A stretch of DNA of 45,580 nt from Sphingobacteriia bacterium (GCA_009927485.1 RFMW01000154.1:1-45580); one strand, 5' to 3'. Counted from the first letter of the stretch, positions 1 to 9,317 are shown. A program made the numbers and translations. Notes: a model not told the origin generated them from the letters alone.

Positions 1-609
1 TGCGCTTTGTAACATTTCCCTTTGCATAGTCGTACCGGTGGCCAACCAGACAAAAACCGAGTGACCCTGCTTAAGGTGGAAACTCTCTTCGTAACAAATC
101 CGTTCCAGGGCCCTGCAGTAGGGACCGTACGAGCCTTTGGAATTGGCAACCTGGTTGACAATAGCCGCCGCATCAATCAAAAAACCAATCACGGCCACAT
201 CAGCCCAGGTCTCGGCAGGATAATTAAAAACGTTGGAATACTTGGACTTGCCGTTGATCAGGTCGTTGAGCATATCCTCCCGGCTTTTGCCCAGGGTCTC
301 GGCGGCCGAATACAGTAGCTGGGCATGGCCAACCTCGTCCTGCACCTTGGCCATTAAGGCCAATTTGCGGCGGAAACCGGGGGCCCGGGTTATCCATGTG
401 CCTTCGGGCAATGCGCCGATAATTTCGGAATGCGCATGCTGTTCAATCATGCGAATCAGCTGCTTGCGGTAGGCCGCAGGCATCCAATCCCGGGGTTCAA
501 TTTTTTCGCCACGGGCGATACGCGCCTCAAATTGAGCGAGCAATTCCGGGCTCTCGGCTGATGCCTTGGGCTCATCAGCCCCGGCGGGTACATATCCTCC
601 TCCGTACAT
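1..609 (-). CDS. paaA: 1,2-phenylacetyl-CoA epoxidase subunit PaaA (3' end runs off the window)
   Basis: Manual minus-strand translation from ATG at 609: [109 protein letters not shown]..., which matches the PaaA ferritin-like di-iron oxygenase. Absent from the ORF track because it is open at the window edge. Confidence 0.93.
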   Translation of the reverse strand, partial: MYGGGYVPAGADEPKASAESPELLAQFEARIARGEKIEPRDWMPAAYRKQLIRMIEQHAHSEIIGALPEGTWITRAPGFRRKLALMAKVQDEVGHAQLLYSAAETLGKSREDMLNDLINGKSKYSNVFNYPAETWADVAVIGFLIDAAAIVNQVANSKGSYGPYCRALERICYEESFHLKQGHSVFVWLATGTTMQREMLQSA

Positions 610-633
610 AACAATGAATTTAAAATGTGGGGT

Positions 634-1287
634 TCAATGGGGTTGGTGATGATGGGGGCTTGGTGATGATGGGGGCTTGGCGATGCCGTTCATCCAAAGA
701 TTCAAAAAACGTTGGGCCAGCGGGGTCAAAGCGTCATCATCGGGGCGGGTTGCGCTGTGCAGGGATCCGTTCATGAGCAACAAAAGTTGGCGACCAAGCC
801 AGAGGGGATCCCCCTGAACGAAGACCCCTTGGTTCATGCCCTCTTGAAAGAGCCCCGCAAAAAACTGCTCGTAATCCAATCGCAAGGTCTTGAAAGCTTG
901 CAACGAAGGCTCGCTCAGGTGACGCCATTCATGGACAAATACCCCTACCGCTTCCCGATCCGAAAACAGCAAGCGCAAATGCTCCTTGATGGCCAAGGCC
1001 AGACGATCGGTCACCGGTAAATCCAAGGCGGCAATACGCTGAGCCGTGGAGACAAAGGCATCCGCCATGCCAAAACAAATCTCGTGGAGCAGGGTCTCCT
1101 TGGACGAGAAATGATTGTAGAGGGAGGGGGCCTCTATGCCACTCACCGAGGCCAATTCACGCATCGATGTGGCAGCATACCCCTTGCGATGAAAAAGCCC
1201 GGTGGCCAAACGAGCAATCTGTGCCCGCCTGCCGTTTCCGACCACAGAAATTGAGGTAGTTTCTATCGTTGTAGGCTCAATCATCAA
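634..1287 (-). CDS. TetR/AcrR family transcriptional regulator, probable regulator of the phenylacetate operon
   Basis: N-terminal TetR HTH (RRAQIARLATGLFHRKGYAATSMRELASVSGIEAPSLYNHFSSKETLL). Immediately upstream of and co-directional with paaA. Start may be ATG at 1284 rather than TTG at 1287. Confidence 0.9.
   Translation of the reverse strand: MMIEPTTIETTSISVVGNGRRAQIARLATGLFHRKGYAATSMRELASVSGIEAPSLYNHFSSKETLLHEICFGMADAFVSTAQRIAALDLPVTDRLALAIKEHLRLLFSDREAVGVFVHEWRHLSEPSLQAFKTLRLDYEQFFAGLFQEGMNQGVFVQGDPLWLGRQLLLLMNGSLHSATRPDDDALTPLAQRFLNLWMNGIAKPPSSPSPHHHQPH
643..676. repeat. 17-bp perfect tandem duplication (ttggtgatgatgggggc x2)
   Basis: 643-659 and 660-676 are identical; located in the 3' end of the tetR ORF. 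Confidence 0.95.
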
Positions 1288-1288
1288 C

Positions 1289-1296
1289 CAAAGATA
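1289..1296 (-). promoter_or_regulatory. Putative Bacteroidota -7 promoter element TATCTTTG
   Basis: Reverse complement of CAAAGATA; perfect match to TAnnTTTG directly upstream of the tetR start. Confidence 0.6.
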
Positions 1297-1311
1297 CGAA
1301 CGATCGTTCGT
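1296..1311. promoter_or_regulatory. 16-bp perfect palindrome ACGAACGATCGTTCGT, putative TetR operator
   Basis: Self-complementary, abuts the -7 element upstream of the tetR-paaA operon; an extra half-site (CGTTCGTG) follows on the right. Confidence 0.75.
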
Positions 1312-1391
1312 TCGTGTGCGCCCAATGCTCTTTCTTTTGGGTCAGAAACCAGTACTTTTGCAGTCAACAAGGCGTTTGGGGCCTTGCTGAA

Positions 1392-2837
1392 ATGAATGGA
1401 ATTCCCTTTAGACCCCTGTTTCTCGCTTTGAACATGCGAAGACCCTCCATTGGGTTGCTTGGTTTGATCCTGTGGGGGAGCCTGATGTGCATCGGGTGCC
1501 GACCGGATCGCTTTGAGGGAGGAGTCAGTGTGGACTTGCGCTACGAAACCGATACCTTGCTCTTCGATACGGTTCTGGTTCAGGCTTCCTCCATCACCCG
1601 GCGTTTCAAGGTGTACAATCCCACGGAAACGGATTTATTAATCGACCAAGTTTTTCTCGGTTCCACCATGGCGGCCTCCACCGGGAGCAGGCCTTCGGGC
1701 TTTAGGCTCAACATCAACGGGCTTGCGGCCAACCGAGTAAACAGTCTGCGCTTAGCGGCCAAGGATAGCCTCTATGTTTTTGCGGAAGTAACCGTGGACC
1801 CTAACGACAGTTTAACTCCCTATTTGGTCACGGATTCGGTGTTTTTTGTGATGGGTAACCGTACCGGCAAAGTCATGTTGACCGCCTACGGACAGAATGC
1901 TCGCTTCTACAAGGATTCCATCATCGGTACCTCGGTATGGACCAACGAGAAGCCCGTAGTGATTTACAATTCCATCCTCGTCGATTCCATGGCCACCCTG
2001 TGGATTCAACCGGGCACCAAAGTCTATTTCAATGGGGGCTCCACCCTCTATGTCCTAGGTACATTGCGGGCCCAGGGCACGGCGGAATCGCCCATCGAAA
2101 TGCGCGGTGATCGTTTGGACCCCTTCTACAGGGATCTTGCCGGCGCATGGAACGGAATTCATTTGCTTCGAGGCTCAGGTAATCATTTCATGCGCCATGT
2201 CGTGCTGCGAAACGGATCGGTGGGTATTCGCGTGGACTCTTTGCCTGTCAATGGATTAGGTCCCAATCTTCGGCTCGAAAGCGTTTGGGTCGATCATTTT
2301 GCACAGGCCGGTATTTTTGGTAACACTGCCCATATCGAAGGAGATAATGTTTTGGTAAGTAACTGCGGTTTATTCAATTTTCTGGGGGATTACGGGGGCA
2401 TATACCGGTTCAGGCACAGCACCTTTGTGCACATGAATTCTGAATTTCCCAGATCGTACCCGCTCTTTGTGCTGAGCAACAGGAATTTAGGACAACCCTC
2501 GCGTCCCAACCCTGCCTCCCTGGACTTGTTCAATTGCATCCTATGGGGAAATGCGGACGAGGAATTGGCACTGGATACCAGCGGCCTGGGCAATTTTTCC
2601 TACAACATTAGGTACAGCATCCTTCGCAGCTTGAGAGGTTGGCGGGGCCAAAACCTCCTTTACACGTACCCAAAGTTCAAAAATCCCTCCGAACGGAATT
2701 ATGCCATCGACACCTTGAGCCCAGCGTACCGAGCTGGCGAGGACCTTCGATCAACCTATCCTGCTTTGGGCTTTGATCTTCAAGGGCGAATACGCCCTGC
2801 CTTACCCACCTTGGGCTGCTTGGAGCGCATAGAATAA
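1392..2837 (+). CDS. Putative lipoprotein, right-handed beta-helix-like cell-surface protein
   Basis: ORF 1314..2837; likely start at 1392 or 1434. Lipobox-like signal LILWGSLMCIGC; repetitive beta-rich sequence with 'GTKVYFNGGSTLYVLGTLRAQGTAESPIEMRGDR', typical of parallel beta-helix surface proteins. Confidence 0.7.
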   Translation: MNGIPFRPLFLALNMRRPSIGLLGLILWGSLMCIGCRPDRFEGGVSVDLRYETDTLLFDTVLVQASSITRRFKVYNPTETDLLIDQVFLGSTMAASTGSRPSGFRLNINGLAANRVNSLRLAAKDSLYVFAEVTVDPNDSLTPYLVTDSVFFVMGNRTGKVMLTAYGQNARFYKDSIIGTSVWTNEKPVVIYNSILVDSMATLWIQPGTKVYFNGGSTLYVLGTLRAQGTAESPIEMRGDRLDPFYRDLAGAWNGIHLLRGSGNHFMRHVVLRNGSVGIRVDSLPVNGLGPNLRLESVWVDHFAQAGIFGNTAHIEGDNVLVSNCGLFNFLGDYGGIYRFRHSTFVHMNSEFPRSYPLFVLSNRNLGQPSRPNPASLDLFNCILWGNADEELALDTSGLGNFSYNIRYSILRSLRGWRGQNLLYTYPKFKNPSERNYAIDTLSPAYRAGEDLRSTYPALGFDLQGRIRPALPTLGCLERIE

Positions 2838-2957
2838 GGCTGGTCCAAAATTCCCTCGATTTAAGAAGTTCTGGTCAAGGGAAGACGCTGAAGATGGTAT
2901 CTTTGGCCTAAATTTAACTTTGACTTTCCTTCGGTAAATTCCAATCCAATCAATGCC

Positions 2958-3806
2958 ATGATCCTCGTTCCTTACGATTTCACCCCTCCTTGTGACTGTG
3001 CGATTCAGCATGCCACCCTGATAGCCCGCAAAGGCAACCATGCGATCCAGCTTCTCCATGTGGTGAATTCGGACAGCAAATCCTTGATGCGGCGGGACAA
3101 AATCAGCCTCAAGGACCTTAACGACCGTATGGCAAACCTAGCGGCCAGGGTTCAAAAGGAATCGGGCATCGAAACAGGTTACGAAATGGTCACGGGCTCC
3201 ATCTTCACCACCATCCCGGAGTATGCCGTGGAGTCCAAAGCCAAATTGGTCATCATTGGAACCTCCGGCCTCGTGGGATTGCAACATTTGTTTGGTTCCA
3301 ACGTGATGAAAATCGCCGAAAAATCCGTTGTTCCGGATATCATTGTTCAAGAAAGGCCCCTTCGACCGCACGGTTACAAAACCATTGTGATGCCCATGGA
3401 TGCTGGCAAAGAATCCAAACAAAAGACCTTTCAAACGGCCGCCCTGGCGAAAATCTTTGATGGAACCGTCCATATTTTCGCCGCGTTGGAAACCGATGAA
3501 TTCCTCAAGCACGCCGTTGATAACAATATCCATTTTGCAACCAGGCACTTTGATGCTCAAGGCATTCCCTATCAAATTGCTTATGAGACCGAAGATGGCA
3601 AACGCTACGTGGACCAAATCATCCAATACGCCATCAAGGCAGAAGCTGACCTGCTTACCATCATGACCGGCGATCACCGTGGGCTCTTGGATATCCTATC
3701 GGCATCGGAAACAGAAGGCGAACATATTGTGAATAACCAAGCACAGATTCCGGTCATGTGCATTGATCCCCAGAACGCCCTCTACGGATCGGTCTTCACC
3801 TATTAA
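2958..3806 (+). CDS. Universal stress protein (two tandem Usp domains)
   Basis: MILVPYDFTPPCDCAIQHATLIARKGNHAIQLLHVV ... LVIIGTSGLVGLQHLFGSNVMKIAEKSVVPDIIVQ; a second Usp-like half follows. Confidence 0.9.
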   Translation: MILVPYDFTPPCDCAIQHATLIARKGNHAIQLLHVVNSDSKSLMRRDKISLKDLNDRMANLAARVQKESGIETGYEMVTGSIFTTIPEYAVESKAKLVIIGTSGLVGLQHLFGSNVMKIAEKSVVPDIIVQERPLRPHGYKTIVMPMDAGKESKQKTFQTAALAKIFDGTVHIFAALETDEFLKHAVDNNIHFATRHFDAQGIPYQIAYETEDGKRYVDQIIQYAIKAEADLLTIMTGDHRGLLDILSASETEGEHIVNNQAQIPVMCIDPQNALYGSVFTY

Positions 3807-3839
3807 TTCCTTTCTGGCCAGGCCTTTCAAAATCGCTCT

Positions 3840-4307
3840 ATGCAAGGTGTACTCAACGAAAAATCCAAAACCATTGCGGTCGATTTCGACGGCACGGTGG
3901 TGGAGCATGCCTATCCCGCCATAGGGCGAGAGATGCTGTTTGCCTTTGCAACCCTTAAACGCCTCCAAGAAAAAGGTCATAAATTAATACTTTGGAGCAT
4001 TCGTGAAGGACAAACCCTTCAGGAGGCGGTCGATTACTGCAAAGCGAACGGTGTGGAATTTTATGCGGTGAATGCGAACTTTCCGGGAGAGGTTTTGGAA
4101 CCGGGGGTAAGTGCACGCAAAGTCAATGCCGACATTTTCATTGACGATCGTAACGTGGGTGGATTCCGAGGGTGGAGTGAAATTTATCAAATGTTGCATC
4201 CAGAGGATGGGCCATTCTTTCACCAACTCGAAAACGAAAAAGCGCATTTCAACTTCCGGGAACCTCGCAAAAAGAAAGGTTTTTGGGCAAGGCTGTTCGG
4301 GAAATAA
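3840..4307 (+). CDS. HAD-superfamily hydrolase, BT0820-like
   Basis: VDFDGTVVEHAYPAIG motif I; 'KLILWSIREGQTLQEAVDYCKANGVEFYAVNANFP'. Confidence 0.85.
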   Translation: MQGVLNEKSKTIAVDFDGTVVEHAYPAIGREMLFAFATLKRLQEKGHKLILWSIREGQTLQEAVDYCKANGVEFYAVNANFPGEVLEPGVSARKVNADIFIDDRNVGGFRGWSEIYQMLHPEDGPFFHQLENEKAHFNFREPRKKKGFWARLFGK

Positions 4308-4314
4308 GACCCCG

Positions 4315-5100
4315 ATGATTCACCTCAAAAGCCCCGAAGAGCTTGAATACTGCCGGCTTGCTGCCGATCTGGTGAGCAGGACCTTGGGGACCATTGCTCC
4401 CTTGGTGAAACCCGGGATTACCCCCTTGGAGTTGGATCGTATAGCCGAAACCTATATCCGGGACATGGGAGGGATTCCTGCCTTCAAGGGACTGTATGGA
4501 TTTCCCAACACTTTATGCATTTCGCCCAACGACCAGGTGGTGCACGGGATACCCACCCAGCAGGCCCTACGGGATGGAGATATCGTCTCCATCGACTGCG
4601 GGGTGAAATTGAACGATTTCATAGGTGACCAAGCCTTCACCTTTGCGGTAGGAACCATTTCCGAAAGTGCTGCCCGTTTGCTACGCATTACCCGCGAATG
4701 CCTGGAACTCGGCATTGCCCAAGCCAAGGCAGGGAACAGGATAGGAGATATTGGGTTCGCTATTCAATACCATGCGGAAACTGCAGGGTATGGTGTGGTC
4801 CGCGAACTGGTTGGCCATGGTCTGGGTCGGCAACTTCACGAAAAACCGGAAGTCCCGAATTACGGCAAAAAGGGGAACGGAGTTCGATTAGCCGATGGCA
4901 TGGTCCTCGCCATCGAGCCTATGATCAATGCAGGGACCAAATCCATTCGCCACGAGCGGGATGGATGGACGGTCCGTACGGCTGATGGTGCCCTGTCGGC
5001 TCATTTTGAACATGATGTTGCCCTCATAAACGGTCATTGCTCCGTCCTGACCACCTTTCAATACGTGGACGAAGCATTGGGAACTTCGCGGCAGGTTTAA
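4315..5100 (+). CDS. map: Type I methionyl aminopeptidase
   Basis: ORF 4111..5100; true start likely ATG 4315. IHLKSPEELEYCRLAADLVSRTLG, VVHGIPTQQALRDGDIVSIDCG, GHGLGRQLHEKPEVPNYG, MVLAIEPMI. Confidence 0.94.
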   Translation: MIHLKSPEELEYCRLAADLVSRTLGTIAPLVKPGITPLELDRIAETYIRDMGGIPAFKGLYGFPNTLCISPNDQVVHGIPTQQALRDGDIVSIDCGVKLNDFIGDQAFTFAVGTISESAARLLRITRECLELGIAQAKAGNRIGDIGFAIQYHAETAGYGVVRELVGHGLGRQLHEKPEVPNYGKKGNGVRLADGMVLAIEPMINAGTKSIRHERDGWTVRTADGALSAHFEHDVALINGHCSVLTTFQYVDEALGTSRQV

Positions 5101-5126
5101 ATTCGCGGCGAAAATTAATCTTCACC

Positions 5127-5834
5127 ATGGGAAGAGCCTTTGAATACCGAAAAGCCCGCAAATTTGCGCGTTGGGACAAAATGTCCAAAACCTTTACCCG
5201 CATAGGCCGGGAAATTGCCATGTCTGTCAAAGCCGGTGGACCGGAACCCGAAAGCAATACCCGCCTTCGCGCTGCAATTCAAAATGCCAAAGCCGCTAAT
5301 ATGCCCAAGGACCGGGTCGAAGCGGCGATCAAAAAGGCTTCCAACAAAGACGAAAAAGCTTACGAAGAAGTCATCTACGAGGGGTATGCACCGCACGGGA
5401 TTGCCGTTTTGGTCGAAACAGCTACCGACAATCCCACCCGAACGGTCGCCAATGTAAGGCATATTTTCAGCAAATACGGGGGGTCCATGGGCACCTCGGG
5501 CTCTGTCGGGTTTTTGTTTGAGCGCAAAGCCACCTTTCGCCTTGACCCGGGGGATCGACCCGCCGATGAACTGGAGCTGGAGCTGATCGATGCCGGTGCC
5601 GAAGATGTTCAAGTGGAGGACGGTGAATGGACCCTCACCGCCGCCTTTACAGATTACGGGCAAGTCCAAAAATCTTTGGAAAACCTTGGTATTCAGATTA
5701 TTTCCTCTGAATTAGCCTATATCCCCACCATGACCAAAAGCTTGGATGAATCCCAGGCCGAGGAATGCATCCGCTTGATGGACATGCTCGAAGAAGACGA
5801 TGACGTCCAAAATGTTTATTGCACCTTGGCTTAA
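5127..5834 (+). CDS. YebC/PmpR family protein (TACO1-like)
   Basis: MGRAFEYRKARKFARWDKMSKTFTRIGREIAMSVKAGGPEPESNTRLRAAIQNAKAANMPKDRVEAAIKKA. Confidence 0.94.
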   Translation: MGRAFEYRKARKFARWDKMSKTFTRIGREIAMSVKAGGPEPESNTRLRAAIQNAKAANMPKDRVEAAIKKASNKDEKAYEEVIYEGYAPHGIAVLVETATDNPTRTVANVRHIFSKYGGSMGTSGSVGFLFERKATFRLDPGDRPADELELELIDAGAEDVQVEDGEWTLTAAFTDYGQVQKSLENLGIQIISSELAYIPTMTKSLDESQAEECIRLMDMLEEDDDVQNVYCTLA

Positions 5835-5971
5835 AATGCCCTGGAATCGTCTGCATTTCCGCCCATGTAAAGGAAGGATTTCTGGATTTTTCCCACAAAA
5901 ATTATTTTTTAGGGATACTAAACTTGAAAATGTTGTTTTTGGGCCTATTTTGGTCTCATTAAAACCAAACT

Positions 5972-6148
5972 ATGGACAAGTACAACCAAATTCTCGAGAT
6001 GGTCACCGGTATGGAGAAGGACTTTCAGAAGTTCTATGACGCCGACAACAAGGCTGCAGGTACCCGCATCCGCAAAGGTTTGCAGGAGCTCAAAGCTCAT
6101 TGCCAAACTCTTCGCCTGGAAATCCAGGAAATGAAGAACGCTGGCTAA
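5972..6148 (+). CDS. Histone H1/Hc1-like DNA-binding protein (58 aa)
   Basis: Manual translation MDKYNQILEMVTGMEKDFQKFYDADNKAAGTRIRKGLQELKAHCQTLRLEIQEMKNAG*. Matches the small Bacteroidota H1-like family; below the ORF-track length cutoff. Confidence 0.88.
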   Translation: MDKYNQILEMVTGMEKDFQKFYDADNKAAGTRIRKGLQELKAHCQTLRLEIQEMKNAG

Positions 6149-6155
6149 GTTTCGA

Positions 6156-9092
6156 CTACAGCGACAAAATCAAACGAAAACCCCATCCGCTCCAGCGGTT
6201 GGGGTTTTGGTTTATAAGGGGGTTGGCAGAAACTGGGAACACCTTTCCGGATTGAAAAAGGGTGGAGAAGTGGAAAATATCCAATCCTAAGCCGCCATAG
6301 ATTCGGCTTAGCTTCCATCCTGCTTCGGCATGCATCATCCGGCCAGGTTCAGTGATCCAATAGGTATGCAGCGTCTCGACCGCACGCGATTTGGCCAAGC
6401 CTTTCCAGCGAGTCAAAATCAATCGCTCCGAAGAATATTCTTGCATGAGGCCTAGCCACTGGGTTGATGAAGAAAGGCTGTAGGGGTTAAGACCCCGAAT
6501 GGCCATCGTCGCATCCGGGCCTAATCCGAAGGAGGCCGATGACCAATGATGCCAGTCCGCAAACTGGGTGGGCCTTTGAAGAAATCCACCCCATACCGCA
6601 TACCCATGCCAAACCCGGTCCGCGCCAAGATTGGCTTTGCGGTCCACATAGACCTGAACCTTGGTCCAAGGCTTCCATAGGTTGGTTGGTGCTTCCCCTG
6701 CTGGCAGGTTTCCCGCCGTCATCGGCCGAACCCAGGCCTGGGACAGATCCAACCCCAAAGCAACCTCATCGGTACGACGATATCGTGTCCAGCCGTTGAA
6801 ACGACGTCGTTCGGTCATGGGCTCCCAACGCCATCCTGCATTCAGCTGAAATTTGTGATGGTCAGTAAAGATCCCTTTAGTTTCGGAAACAGGCTTCAGG
6901 AGCGTGAGATCTTGGGACGGCCGAAACCACAAGGATGAGGCCCAGATCAGGGAAGAATCGGTATTAGCGTTTTGCAACCAATACTGTCGATTTTCACCTT
7001 GAAGACCAAGCCACATTCTCCACTTCAAATGCAAGCGCTGCTCCAAATTGACCTGAAAACGGGCCGTTCGTATGCCCTCCAATCCGCTGTACGCAGAATA
7101 GTTCTTGGTCCTTGCATTCATGTCCCAGGTGGGCATTTCAACACGGAATCCAGAGCGCAAACCCGAATAGAGATGCACCGCTTGATTGAAGATCGCCTGG
7201 CCCAAGGGGTCCACCGTGATTCCTGCCTTCACGTTCAAACGATACTCCGCATTGTATTGGGACCATTGCAGGGATGGAAGCCATTGATGTCGCTGAGTCC
7301 CCCATCGAAGTCCTGCATTCCATTCACGGTTTAAGTTTCGTTCATCCCGGCTTAGGTGGCGGAACTTGGTGGACCAGACCCAACCCTCCAAAGGATTATA
7401 AAACCCCCAATCCCCAAACAAATGCTGTCGGAGGCCCGTCAGTTCCCATTCGCTGTAAGCCTTTCCGGGAAAATTCTTTCCCCTCTGCCTCCTAAAAGTT
7501 TCCCAAAGATTCCTGATCCCAAAAGGCGCAACGCTGCGAAGAGAATCCCTTCTCTCATTTTCTCTGTTGACCAACCTCAAACTATCCCCCCTTAAATAGC
7601 CTTGCAATTCCGAACTATCCAAGCTGATGGTCCGTAAGGAATCCCACAAAGAATTTTGGGCGACATCAGCTTGCTCATCAACTTCAAAAACATATTCCGC
7701 ATCAAATTCATTCTTCGCACTAAATTCCACCCCTTCGACAAACAAGGAGTCTTCCGCAGCCAAAGATTCAACCTGTTCTACAGAATCCTTCACCGCCAGC
7801 ATATCCTTCACCGCCAATGTATCCTTCACCGCCAATGTATCCTTCACCGCCAAAGAATTAGGGATATTCCCTTGAATAGGGCTGTTAGGATTAAGAAGGT
7901 TTGGTTTACTTGAAGAAGATGAAAGTGATTTGGGGCGAACTTTTCTTGATGCCAAACCAGCGCTGTAGGCAGGCTGTGTCCCAGTAATGGGGGGGCCTAC
8001 AACCACTTGCTTGAAATTCCGAATAGAACTGATGTACCGAATGCTGGCAGAAGCGCCCAACATGCCCACCTGAATGCGGAGATCCTCCATGCATTGCATC
8101 GACACCCCTTGAACCCTTCGAAATTGCTTCCCGATTTGGTATCGATCGCCGCCGGGGTTAACCACCTTCAAATCTGCTGCGGCCAGGCTCCAATCCCTGC
8201 TTCGCAAGACGACATAGCCTTCATAAAAATTTACCTTCTGACGACGAGGTATCACCCTGATGCGATGCAAGCGTTCACCGTCTTCGTCTTCCGAACCAAG
8301 GTATTCAAAACGATAATAAGTGAAAGCCTTGGAAGAAAAAGGTGAAATCCAATCACCGCTTCGAGCAACGTACAAATTGATATTGGAATAATTAAGGTTA
8401 GCATTGGAGGAAACCCCGAACGGGAGATTGGATCTTCTGGAGAGGACCTTCTCCTCAAATTTTCGGGGTCGTTGAAAACGAATCCTGCTAGCAGATTCCA
8501 TAACATAGGTGGTCTGCGGATCGATACCTTGTTTACGGAGTTGCCCTTTGAGAACCCACGGAACTTCGAGGATTTTGAATTGCCCTTTGACATAGGTCTC
8601 CGCCTCGTAACTCATAGGGCCTGCGGAATGCACAGGAGCAGCAGCGATCGCTTTGCGCATGTACCCGTAGGCGGGATCTTCGGCCCCGGCCTTGATCGTA
8701 ACTTCTTGTAAACCAACTACTCTAAGCGTTAACACCAAATCGGGGCCCGCTGCGGTGGCTTGGGATACGGATTCCAACGTCCAATTCAAGCGCAAAGGCT
8801 GGTATCCCAAATGGGAACAATAGACAACATAATCCCCGGCGGGAATCATGATTTCGTAGAGTCCATTTTCGTTGCTGAGCCCGGTCCATTGCCCAGGCTC
8901 CATCACCACGGTCGCATAGGCCACAGGCTTGCCCTGCGTATCCAAAACCCTGCCTTTAATTTTGATGGGAACTGCAGCATTCCTCTGAACCTTGTTCTCC
9001 ATCCCATGCGCCCCAAATCCAGGTGCAGTGACCAGCAGAATCCAAAAGGACAATGCCCTATAACACCGGATGGATCGAAATAAGCTTAGCAT
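6156..9092 (-). CDS. DUF5686 / carboxypeptidase-like regulatory-domain outer-membrane protein
   Basis: ORF 6156..9209, but its first residues lie in tRNA-Leu; likely start ATG 9092. KIKGRVLDTQGKPVAYATVVMEPGQWTGLSNENGLYEIMIPAGDYVVYCSHLGY (CarboxypepD_reg-like), then a beta-barrel ending in FRLILSL. Confidence 0.85.
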   Translation of the reverse strand: MLSLFRSIRCYRALSFWILLVTAPGFGAHGMENKVQRNAAVPIKIKGRVLDTQGKPVAYATVVMEPGQWTGLSNENGLYEIMIPAGDYVVYCSHLGYQPLRLNWTLESVSQATAAGPDLVLTLRVVGLQEVTIKAGAEDPAYGYMRKAIAAAPVHSAGPMSYEAETYVKGQFKILEVPWVLKGQLRKQGIDPQTTYVMESASRIRFQRPRKFEEKVLSRRSNLPFGVSSNANLNYSNINLYVARSGDWISPFSSKAFTYYRFEYLGSEDEDGERLHRIRVIPRRQKVNFYEGYVVLRSRDWSLAAADLKVVNPGGDRYQIGKQFRRVQGVSMQCMEDLRIQVGMLGASASIRYISSIRNFKQVVVGPPITGTQPAYSAGLASRKVRPKSLSSSSSKPNLLNPNSPIQGNIPNSLAVKDTLAVKDTLAVKDMLAVKDSVEQVESLAAEDSLFVEGVEFSAKNEFDAEYVFEVDEQADVAQNSLWDSLRTISLDSSELQGYLRGDSLRLVNRENERRDSLRSVAPFGIRNLWETFRRQRGKNFPGKAYSEWELTGLRQHLFGDWGFYNPLEGWVWSTKFRHLSRDERNLNREWNAGLRWGTQRHQWLPSLQWSQYNAEYRLNVKAGITVDPLGQAIFNQAVHLYSGLRSGFRVEMPTWDMNARTKNYSAYSGLEGIRTARFQVNLEQRLHLKWRMWLGLQGENRQYWLQNANTDSSLIWASSLWFRPSQDLTLLKPVSETKGIFTDHHKFQLNAGWRWEPMTERRRFNGWTRYRRTDEVALGLDLSQAWVRPMTAGNLPAGEAPTNLWKPWTKVQVYVDRKANLGADRVWHGYAVWGGFLQRPTQFADWHHWSSASFGLGPDATMAIRGLNPYSLSSSTQWLGLMQEYSSERLILTRWKGLAKSRAVETLHTYWITEPGRMMHAEAGWKLSRIYGGLGLDIFHFSTLFQSGKVFPVSANPLINQNPNRWSGWGFRLILSL
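6177..6208. terminator. Strong stem-loop, probable bidirectional terminator
   Basis: AAAACCCCA-T-CCGCT-cc-AGCGG-T-TGGGGTTTT: long stem with A/T flanks just after the H1-like gene. Confidence 0.75.
7786..7857. repeat. 18-bp tandem repeat, 4 copies, coding (hexapeptide ~LAVKDT)
   Basis: tccttcaccgccagcata / tccttcaccgccaatgta / tccttcaccgccaatgta / tccttcaccgccaaagaa. Confidence 0.95.
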
Positions 9093-9133
9093 CCAAGCAA
9101 CGTTCAACCTGCCCCCATGCGGAGCAGGTTTCG

Positions 9134-9215
9134 TGCCGAAGGCCGGACTCGAACCGGCATGTCTTGCGACACACGCCCCTGAAACGTGCGCGTCTACCAA
9201 TTTCGCCACTTCGGC
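9134..9215 (-). tRNA. tRNA-Leu(CAG)
   Basis: Minus strand GCCGAAGTGGCGAAATTGGTAGACGCGCACGTTTCAGGGGCGTGTGTCGCAAGACATGCCGGTTCGAGTCCGGCCTTCGGCA. Acceptor stem GCCGAAG/CTTCGGC, anticodon loop TTCAGGG, long variable arm, TTCGAGT loop. CCA not encoded. Confidence 0.95.
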
Positions 9216-9317
9216 AAGTTTAAAAATGAAGCAACCCGGAATGGGTCATCGACCCAAGGTGGCTCATGCACAAAGATACACGCAGGGCAAAGGCTTTGCC
9301 TATCTTTGACGATTCCT

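Noticed and set aside
1353-1360. TACTTTTG as a -7 element for the beta-helix lipoprotein gene
   Set aside because: Fits TAnnTTTG, but no well-spaced -33 TTTG and the start codon is uncertain; not called as a feature.
4111-4314. N-terminal extension of the map ORF
   Set aside because: Overlaps the HAD hydrolase; map homology begins at ATG 4315.
7786-7857. CRISPR or mobile-element repeat
   Set aside because: Contiguous in-frame hexapeptide repeat within a coding sequence; no spacers or transposase.
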